A stretch of DNA of 19,260 bases from CAISDH01 sp964398805 (GTDB lineage Archaea; Micrarchaeota; Micrarchaeia; Micrarchaeales; Micrarchaeaceae). The translations under genes were made by a program, and so were the position numbers. The notes under the pieces were generated by a model, which made no database searches, was not told the DNA's origin, and saw only the letters and a list, made by a program, of their open reading frames with translations. Below, piece after piece: positions 14,246 through 19,260 of the stretch; within the stretch, counting starts at the first letter, position 1; each line of letters opens with the position of its first letter. The DNA lies in assembly GCA_964398805.1 (NCBI GenBank), contig CAYNNI010000010.1:1-19260 (forward strand), written 5' to 3'.

Positions 14246-14989
14246 ATGCCGGAATTCGAGCCCATACTAGCCGGCGGCAGATGCCTTAACGTGCGTGTTG
14301 TAGAGACTGCAAACGAGAACTCGTACGCGAGCGTGAGCAACGGCGAGGTCGTAATACGCATACCGCGGCGCCTCGGCGACGGCAAGGCGGAAGAGCTTGC
14401 GCAGAAGATGTACCTGAGGATGAAGAAGGGGCTGGAGAGGCACCCGAACCGCTACATCGGCAGGGAGCTCGCCTTCAGCGACGGGAAGGCGATAAGCATT
14501 ATGGGCGCGAGCTTCTGCATGCACATAAGCGAGGACGGGCGGCGCAACGGATCCGGGCGCATAAGAGGCCAGGACATATACATATCGCTCCCGTGGTCCT
14601 TGCCTGACGAAAAGCGCGGGCACTGGATAGCGAGCCTCGCGCGCAGGCTAGTCTATCCTGCGCTCAGGGAAAGGCTGCGCGAGTATGTGCGCGCGATAAA
14701 CAGCAGGCACTTCAACAGCGAGATAACTGACGTGAGGCTGCATGGCGGGTCGTCGCGGTGGGGCTACTACAGGCCAGACGGCGTCATATCGCTGGGCTTC
14801 GAGCTCCTATTCATGCCCGAGGAGTGCATCGAGTACGTGGTGGTGCACGAGCTCGCGCACACGAAGGTGCGCGGGCACAGCCGCAGGTTCTGGGACATTG
14901 TGGAATCCGTGATGCCTGACTACAGGGAGAGGAGGAAGAGGCTGAACGATTGCGGGTATTCGAATCAGGCGCAAGGCGGCCTGGCCTGA
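14246..14989 (+). CDS. YgjP/SprT-like zinc metallopeptidase (DUF45, M48-like)
   Basis: This 247-aa protein ends in a zincin domain of the YgjP (DUF45) family. The HExxH motif is HELAH at 201-205, and the third zinc ligand is H211 in RGHSRRFWDIV, followed by MPDYRERRKRL, which is the family signature. The RWG motif (171-173, in SSRWGYYRPDG) upstream is also typical. The N-terminal half (about 1-130) is less conserved and contains an alternating beta-type region. Family members are thought to be intracellular peptidases or nuclease-linked proteins; the substrate is not known. It starts 12 nt after the sod stop and is probably co-transcribed. Confidence 0.88.
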   Translation: MPEFEPILAGGRCLNVRVVETANENSYASVSNGEVVIRIPRRLGDGKAEELAQKMYLRMKKGLERHPNRYIGRELAFSDGKAISIMGASFCMHISEDGRRNGSGRIRGQDIYISLPWSLPDEKRGHWIASLARRLVYPALRERLREYVRAINSRHFNSEITDVRLHGGSSRWGYYRPDGVISLGFELLFMPEECIEYVVVHELAHTKVRGHSRRFWDIVESVMPDYRERRKRLNDCGYSNQAQGGLA

Positions 14990-14999
14990 CCTTCGGCAG

Positions 15000-15011
15000 A
15001 ATATATATATC
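15000..15011 (+). promoter_or_regulatory. TATA box of the prepilin peptidase gene, leaderless start
   Basis: AATATATATATC is centred near 15005, about 26 nt before the ATG at 15032. The transcript probably begins at or next to the start codon. Confidence 0.55.
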
Positions 15012-15031
15012 TTGCATGCCATTGGCTTCGC

Positions 15032-15907
15032 ATGGAGCTTCTAGCGCTAAGGATAGCCAGCGCGGTCGCCATTGCTGCGGCGTACATGCTTTTTGACATA
15101 TTCAACAAGAGGAACGTCCCGGGCGTTTTCGCTTACGCGACCCTCATATATGGCGCCGTGCTGACCGCGCTCTACCTTGAGGTCGTGCCCGTGCTCACCA
15201 GCGCGGCCATCGCGCTGATAATCCTGGGAATCGGATACCTGATCTACAGGGCGGGGCAGGTCGGCGCCGCGGACGTGATCGAGTTCGCAGCGCTTTCGCT
15301 CATCATACCGATGCAGCCCGTGCCCATCGTCGCGAAGCAGATGCTGCAGTTCGGGATGCCTTTTGCGGTCTCGGTCATAGTGGGCACCGGGATAGCAGCA
15401 ATGGTCCTAGTGCCGCTCTACTACCTGCCCAAGGCGAGGCTCACGAAGCGCTCGATGTCCGTGAGCAGGACGCAGATCGTGAAGGCGCTGGCAATCGCCG
15501 CAGCATACCTCTTCTTCGTTTTCTCGCTGGAAAAGACCGCGGGCATAACGGTCGATGGGGCGATAATATTGGTCATCCTGCTGCTCGGCTCTGCCACCAT
15601 AACCGCATTCGAGGAGCCGATAACGCGGTCCATGGTGAAGTACGTGCCCGCGAGCCAGTTCGATGAGGGCGACATAATCGCATTCAACCTGATGAGCAAG
15701 AAGGAGATCTCGGCCGTTAAAAGGCGGGCCCGGCGCTTCGACCGGCTGCTGACGCATGAGCTCATAAGGGAGATGCGCGCAAAGAGGATAAGGCAGAGGT
15801 TCCCAGTCTACAAGGAGGCGCTGCCGCTGGCGCTGCCGATATTCGTGGGCGTCGTGATGTCGCTCCTTGTTGGCGACCTTTTCATATTCATTCTGCCCGT
15901 GCTCTGA
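15032..15907 (+). CDS. Archaeal prepilin/preflagellin peptidase (A24 family)
   Basis: This 291-aa membrane aspartyl protease has the two catalytic aspartates expected of type IV prepilin peptidases. D22 is in FDIFNKRNVPG (family DxxxxxVP pattern) and D81 is in GAAD (GxxD). It has about six to eight transmembrane segments. The C-terminal part, with a basic loop around residues 230-265 and two final helices, resembles the archaeal A24 C-terminal extension (Arc_PepC type II). Such enzymes cut class III signal peptides from archaeal pilins, archaellins and sugar-binding-structure subunits. No pilin or secretion ATPase is visible here. It is followed after 45 nt by an unknown membrane protein. Confidence 0.9.
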   Translation: MELLALRIASAVAIAAAYMLFDIFNKRNVPGVFAYATLIYGAVLTALYLEVVPVLTSAAIALIILGIGYLIYRAGQVGAADVIEFAALSLIIPMQPVPIVAKQMLQFGMPFAVSVIVGTGIAAMVLVPLYYLPKARLTKRSMSVSRTQIVKALAIAAAYLFFVFSLEKTAGITVDGAIILVILLLGSATITAFEEPITRSMVKYVPASQFDEGDIIAFNLMSKKEISAVKRRARRFDRLLTHELIREMRAKRIRQRFPVYKEALPLALPIFVGVVMSLLVGDLFIFILPVL

Positions 15908-15952
15908 GGGGGTAACGCTTTTAGCCCTGCGGATTGAGAGAATACGGATGAC

Positions 15953-16639
15953 ATGAGATACGCAAGAGAGCACGTCAAGCGCTACTGGGGCTTTGCATAC
16001 CGCAGAAGCATCGGCATCGCGATGCTCATATTCGCGTTCACGCTCGCGGTGGGCACCGTGTTCACGAGTCTCATAGGCAGCTCGCTCGAGAACGCCGCGC
16101 TGGCCGAACTCATATTCTGGGGAATCCTGATAATCATTGCAACCTTTGAGCTGGCGATAAGCCTTGCGGGGGCGCACATCTCGAGCACGCTGCTGATGAA
16201 TGAGAGGGAGCACGAGGCGCATTCGAAGCACACGGGCGCCTGGCTGGCGGTGCTGGTGGCAGGCGCTATCGCGTTCATGATTCCCATGCTGTTCTTCGAC
16301 ACCAGCACGGCGCCGATAGTGTTCATGTTCAGCTTCGGCGGAATCCTTTGGGTCCTTTACTTCTCTGTGTTGGTGATCTTCAACCACACCTATTATGAGG
16401 TAGGCATCGGCGCCAGCGCACTCTGGATTGCGTTCCTGATAAGCATGGTTGGCGTGAGCCACGTAGCTCCCGGCACTAACATCTCCGCGTATGCGCTGTT
16501 CATATCTACGGTTATCGTCATAACAGTCACCGGCATGACCGGCATGTCGATGCTGTACAACTCCTCCAGGGAGTTCGTGAAAGAGTTCCTTGAGAGTCCG
16601 AGGGTAAATGGGACAGCGGACAGGCGCAGGAAGAGGTAG
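15953..16639 (+). CDS. Six-helix membrane protein of unknown function
   Basis: This 228-aa protein has about six hydrophobic helices (residues near 18-42, 48-72, 95-114, 120-143, 150-170 and 178-200). A short basic N-terminus precedes them and a charged, Arg-rich C-terminal tail (ADRRRKR) follows, so both ends probably sit in the cytoplasm. A charged loop EREHEAHSKH at about 84-93 separates helices 2 and 3 and could bind metal, but this is speculation. No family is recognised. It lies 45 nt after the prepilin peptidase and is probably co-transcribed with it, suggesting a link to surface structure assembly. Confidence 0.8.
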   Translation: MRYAREHVKRYWGFAYRRSIGIAMLIFAFTLAVGTVFTSLIGSSLENAALAELIFWGILIIIATFELAISLAGAHISSTLLMNEREHEAHSKHTGAWLAVLVAGAIAFMIPMLFFDTSTAPIVFMFSFGGILWVLYFSVLVIFNHTYYEVGIGASALWIAFLISMVGVSHVAPGTNISAYALFISTVIVITVTGMTGMSMLYNSSREFVKEFLESPRVNGTADRRRKR

Positions 16640-16694
16640 GCCCGCTAGCGGCGCAACGCGCAGGTTATTCGATCGACGCAGCACGCGCACACCG

Positions 16695-16856
16695 GTGCGA
16701 AAGGCAGCGCTCCTTCTGCTTGGAGTCATAGACATAAGCCCGTCTTATGCGTCGTTCACCGGCCGGCAGTACTTCTCATTGCTGGCGATGCTCTCGGTGT
16801 TCGCGCTGGCTTTCTTCTTCATACTCGCGCACAGGGAGTACGGCAGGCGGCGCTGA
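16695..16856 (+). pseudogene. Broken first copy of a GT-C-like glycosyltransferase, 5' remnant
   Basis: Reading from the GTG at 16695, the 53 codons parallel the start of the intact copy at 17746: KAALLLLGVIDISPSY against RAILLAAGVADLSLSY, then FTGRQYFSLLAMLSVFALA. After TTCGCGCTG at 16800-16808 the sequence jumps to what is residue 314 of the intact copy (FFFILAHREYGR). An 825-nt in-frame piece (275 codons) is missing, including the presumed catalytic loop. Shortly after, the copy is net 4 nt shorter than the intact gene around 16848, so the frame shifts and stops at 16856. The frame is open back to 16608, but that part overlaps the preceding gene and has no counterpart in the second copy. 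Confidence 0.7.
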
Positions 16857-16876
16857 ACGAGGTCGCTGCCGCTGCG

Positions 16877-17689
16877 ATGGCCTTCTTCGCCCTGAACGCC
16901 TATTTCATTGTGCTGTCGCCTGCAGCGACAATAGGCAACATATTCGGCCTCTTCGGGCTCGGCAAGATTGCGTTCGGCGGAGTGAGCATAATGCAGTTCT
17001 TCGTGGCGTTCTACCCCGTGGCGTACTGGTATTCCGCGTTCCTGTCGCTGACCGTGCTGGCGGCGCTGATGGGCGCGTTCTACTTCTACAGCCGGAGCCT
17101 CAGGCCGCTGCTGGCAGTGGCGCCCGCGATGATATTCTTCCTCTCGTGGAGGAACATGCCAATCTACGGATTCTCGTTTGTGCCATTGGTGCTGGCTGTG
17201 CACTTCCATAAGCAGAAGGGCAGAGGGACGGACGCCGACCTTGTGAAGAGCAGGAGGCCGCTGGCGTACCTTGCATGCGGAATCGCGGTCATGGCGGTGC
17301 TCGTGGCGGCATACTCCCATGCGGCATACGTAAGCAGCAATCTGCTGCGGATAAGGGGCGTGACCCCGATAATCTACGCTGCTTCCACGAACGGAAGCGC
17401 GCAAGGGCTTGGCGGTGTCAATGCGAGCATCGCCAACAACAACCACATTGAAGAGAGGGTATCTTTCTACGTATGGAGCAGGAATCCGAACGGCGCGACG
17501 TATGCGCTCGGCCAGACGCTCAGGCCGCTCGCTGCGGGAGAGGCCGGCAACTACACAATAAGCTACCAGCTTCCGCTCACGCAGAGCACGACCAGGATCC
17601 GGGTTTTCGCATTCAGCAAGGACTACATAGCGAGCGGCAGCGTTTCAGTAAGCGAGCTTCAGGTCCTGGCCAACGCCGTGAAGGGCTAG
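16877..17689 (+). CDS. C-terminal half of the broken GT-C-like glycosyltransferase
   Basis: This 270-aa open frame is homologous to the intact copy from residue 339 on: AYFIVLSPAATIGNIFGLF, then MQFFVAFYPVAYWYSAFLS, and a membrane segment LACGIAVMAVLVAAYSHAAY. It then gives the C-terminal domain that in the second copy lies beyond the window. This last part (about residues 165-270) is outside the membrane, rich in Ser, Asn and Thr, and shows several N-glycosylation-like sites (NGS, NAS, NYT), probably a beta-rich surface domain. It lacks the N-terminal catalytic half. It continues the frame of the 5' remnant after a frameshift at about 16848, so it is best read as the 3' piece of one pseudogene. 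The ATG at 16877 is the first Met, but no ribosome-binding site stands out. The long intact frame means independent expression cannot be excluded. Confidence 0.65.
   Translation: MAFFALNAYFIVLSPAATIGNIFGLFGLGKIAFGGVSIMQFFVAFYPVAYWYSAFLSLTVLAALMGAFYFYSRSLRPLLAVAPAMIFFLSWRNMPIYGFSFVPLVLAVHFHKQKGRGTDADLVKSRRPLAYLACGIAVMAVLVAAYSHAAYVSSNLLRIRGVTPIIYAASTNGSAQGLGGVNASIANNNHIEERVSFYVWSRNPNGATYALGQTLRPLAAGEAGNYTISYQLPLTQSTTRIRVFAFSKDYIASGSVSVSELQVLANAVKG
16904..17316 (+). repeat. Direct repeat, first copy (mosaic near-identical tracts, offset 1880)
   Basis: This stretch aligns without gaps to 18784-19196. Identity is concentrated in tracts: 16904-16960 identical, 16987-17157 with one mismatch, 17243-17316 identical. 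Segments between them (16961-16986 and 17158-17242) differ clearly in DNA and protein. Confidence 0.85.
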
Positions 17690-17713
17690 GCCCTGCTGGC
17701 GGGCTCGGCGAAG

Positions 17714-17736
17714 AAATTATTAAGCTTTACGGGGGA
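17714..17736 (+). promoter_or_regulatory. Promoter and purine-rich leader of the intact GT-C-like gene
   Basis: AAATTATTAAGC at 17714-17725 is about 26 nt before the GTG at 17746, which suggests a leaderless transcript. GGGGGA at 17731-17736 could serve as a ribosome-binding site only if transcription begins further upstream. Confidence 0.45.
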
Positions 17737-17745
17737 TATCACACC

Positions 17746-19260
17746 GTGAAGAGAGCTATACTTCTTGCGGCGGGAGTTGCGGACCTGAGCCTCTCGTACC
17801 TCGCTTTCACCGGCCAGCAGTACTTCTCCTTGCTGGCGATGCTCTCGGTGTTCGCGCTGGCTCTGCTGGCCGCGGGCGCGTTCATCGCAGCGTATTCGAA
17901 GAGGCTAGAGGCTAGCAAGAACAGCAAGGCCATCATAGCAGCATTCGTGATAGTTTCTGCTGCGATAGCAGTCTACAGCATCACGTACAACTTGATATCT
18001 CCGTCCTCCGCCGATGCGATAAAGGTCGCAGTGGCGCTGATGTCTATGGCCGTGGCGGTGTCGATCATCGGCATACACGTGACCGCGCGCGAGCTGGGCA
18101 AGAGGAGCCGCCATTCAAGGCGAGCTAAGTACGCGCTGGTGTTCGTAGGCGTGCTGCTTACGAGCTTCTTCGCGTACGAGGCCATGTACGGCTTCCACAC
18201 GACATCGTGGAGCGGCGTCGACGAGAACGCTTACAACTACTACGCTGCGCAGCTCTTCGTGGGAGGCGCCAATCCGTACACGGTGAGCATGGGGCCGATA
18301 CTTACGCAGCGCGGCCTGTCGCCCACCGTGCAGCTCAACGGCACGTACGAGTACGCGTACGACTACCCGGCGCTGAGCTTCCTCGCGTATGTGCCGGTAA
18401 TACTCCTGGGCATAAAGTCGTTCTACAGCTTCATCGCCATCGTCGTGTTCATCAGCATCTTCGCGGCGTTCATGGTGTACTACCGTAGCGGGATGGACAG
18501 GAACGTCCTGTTGCCGATAGGGGCGTGGCTGATGGCCGGCTACGCGCTGATAGGCGTGTCCAACTCGTTCCTTTCCGTGTCGGTCTTCCTGCTGCTCGCG
18601 TACATGGAGAGGCACCGGCACCTCATGTCGGGGGCGCTGCTGGGACTTGCGGCGAGCACGATGCAGCTCGCGTGGTTCGCGCTGCCGTTCTTCTTCGTGC
18701 TCGCGCACAGGGAGTACGGCAGGCAGGCGATGCTCGGCGAGATAGCGGCATCTGCTATGGTGTTCTTCGCGATAAGCGCATACTTCATTGTGCTGTCGCC
18801 TGCAGCGACAATAGGCAACATATTCGGCCTCTTCGGGCTCACCAAGCTGCCATTCTACGGCACCAACATAATGCAGTTCTTCGTGGCGTTCTACCCCGTG
18901 GCGTACTGGTATTCCGCGTTCCTGTCGCTGACCGTGCTGGCGGCGCTGATGGGCGCGTTCTACTTCTACAGCAGGAGCCTCAGGCCGCTGCTGGCAGTGG
19001 CGCCCGCGATGATATTCTTCCTCTCGTGGAGGAACATATCCATATACGGCCTTCCGTTCGTGCCGCTGCTGCTCGCCATATACTACGAGAAGCGCAAGGC
19101 GCGCGAGGACGTGAGCGACCTCGTGAAGAGCAGGAGGCCGCTGGCGTACCTTGCATGCGGAATCGCGGTCATGGCGGTGCTCGTGGCGGCATACTCGCAT
19201 GCGGCGTACCTGAGCGCGAACCTGCTGCACATAAATCGGATAGTGCCGATAATATACGTC
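17746..19260 (+). CDS. GT-C-like integral membrane glycosyltransferase, intact copy (partial, runs off the window)
   Basis: From the GTG at 17746 the frame is open for 505 codons to the window edge with no stop. Hydrophobic helices alternate throughout, about ten to twelve in the visible part. After about five helices an extracytoplasmic loop carries D159-E160 and then GGANPY (173-178), followed by EYAYDYPALSF at 202-212. A DE near the end of the first loop, NPY and a YP-L motif are characteristic of GT-C glycosyltransferases using lipid-linked sugars (the GT87/DUF2029 and GT39-like groups). The predicted role is transfer of a sugar from a polyprenyl-phosphate donor at the outer membrane face, for example in surface glycan or protein glycosylation. 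Donor and acceptor are unknown. The C-terminal surface domain can be guessed from the truncated first copy. On the opposite strand a long frame rich in His, Arg and Glu is an artefact. Confidence 0.85.
   Translation, partial: MKRAILLAAGVADLSLSYLAFTGQQYFSLLAMLSVFALALLAAGAFIAAYSKRLEASKNSKAIIAAFVIVSAAIAVYSITYNLISPSSADAIKVAVALMSMAVAVSIIGIHVTARELGKRSRHSRRAKYALVFVGVLLTSFFAYEAMYGFHTTSWSGVDENAYNYYAAQLFVGGANPYTVSMGPILTQRGLSPTVQLNGTYEYAYDYPALSFLAYVPVILLGIKSFYSFIAIVVFISIFAAFMVYYRSGMDRNVLLPIGAWLMAGYALIGVSNSFLSVSVFLLLAYMERHRHLMSGALLGLAASTMQLAWFALPFFFVLAHREYGRQAMLGEIAASAMVFFAISAYFIVLSPAATIGNIFGLFGLTKLPFYGTNIMQFFVAFYPVAYWYSAFLSLTVLAALMGAFYFYSRSLRPLLAVAPAMIFFLSWRNISIYGLPFVPLLLAIYYEKRKAREDVSDLVKSRRPLAYLACGIAVMAVLVAAYSHAAYLSANLLHINRIVPIIYV
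18784..19196 (+). repeat. Direct repeat, second copy
   Basis: This is the counterpart of 16904-17316 in the intact glycosyltransferase gene. Near-identical tracts lie at 18784-18840, 18867-19037 and 19123-19196, separated by divergent blocks. Confidence 0.85.

Noticed and set aside
15407..16735. Minus-strand open frame of 442 codons opposite the prepilin peptidase and six-helix protein
   Set aside because: It is dominated by His, Arg, Glu and Tyr with no domain signals; the plus-strand frames show real transmembrane patterns and catalytic residues.
18115..19230. Minus-strand open frame of 371 codons opposite the intact glycosyltransferase
   Set aside because: It is Arg/His/Glu-rich low-complexity sequence; the plus strand carries a continuous membrane protein homologous to the first copy.
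1..19260. CRISPR arrays, insertion sequences, tRNA or rRNA genes
   Set aside because: No regularly spaced short repeats, transposase-like proteins with terminal repeats, or tRNA/rRNA signatures were found on either strand.

Overview
This window is archaeal chromosome, probably from a small-genome, DPANN-like (perhaps Micrarchaeota-type) lineage. Supporting signs are a TATA-binding-protein gene, archaeal S15 and S3Ae ribosomal proteins, archaeal-type LeuRS and ValRS, an archaeal prepilin peptidase with the C-terminal extension, a Sulfolobus-type superoxide dismutase, TATA boxes about 26 nt before likely transcript starts, several apparently leaderless starts, and heavy use of ATA for isoleucine. 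The phylum is inference; the archaeal assignment is secure. The sequence is GC-rich and densely coded.

Layout. (1) 1-1060, plus strand: a TATA-binding protein with only ONE repeat, then a P-loop nucleotide kinase. (2) 1060-1553: about 500 bp with no convincing gene. It holds a strong orphan promoter followed by a perfect hairpin (a candidate small RNA) and a possible decayed frame. (3) 1554-4623, minus strand: a small two-helix membrane protein, topoisomerase I and TrmI-like tRNA m1A methyltransferase, apparently one operon. (4) 4613-5306, plus strand: two tandem four-helix SMR/EamA-type transporters, divergent from and overlapping the start of the previous operon. (5) 5308-9762, minus strand: TRAM-domain protein, ValRS, S15, S3Ae and a GNAT acetyltransferase, a translation cluster. 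(6) 9944-13466, minus strand: LeuRS and a HAD phosphatase. (7) 13622-14989, plus strand: superoxide dismutase and a YgjP/SprT-like zinc peptidase. (8) 15032-16639, plus strand: prepilin peptidase and an unknown six-helix membrane protein. (9) 16695 to the end, plus strand: two tandem copies of a large GT-C-like membrane glycosyltransferase. The first copy is broken by an 825-nt in-frame internal deletion and a frameshift. The second is intact but runs off the window.

Most of the window is translation and nucleic-acid housekeeping: two class I aminoacyl-tRNA synthetases, two ribosomal proteins, a tRNA methyltransferase, a TRAM protein and a topoisomerase. The right end shifts to cell-surface functions: prepilin processing and glycosyltransferases that probably act on lipid-linked sugars.

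The most unusual items are the single-repeat TBP, which could form a saddle only as a homodimer or with a partner; the mosaic, partly deleted glycosyltransferase duplicate; the candidate small RNA at about 1402-1485; and a ValRS with altered HIGH and KMSKS signatures.
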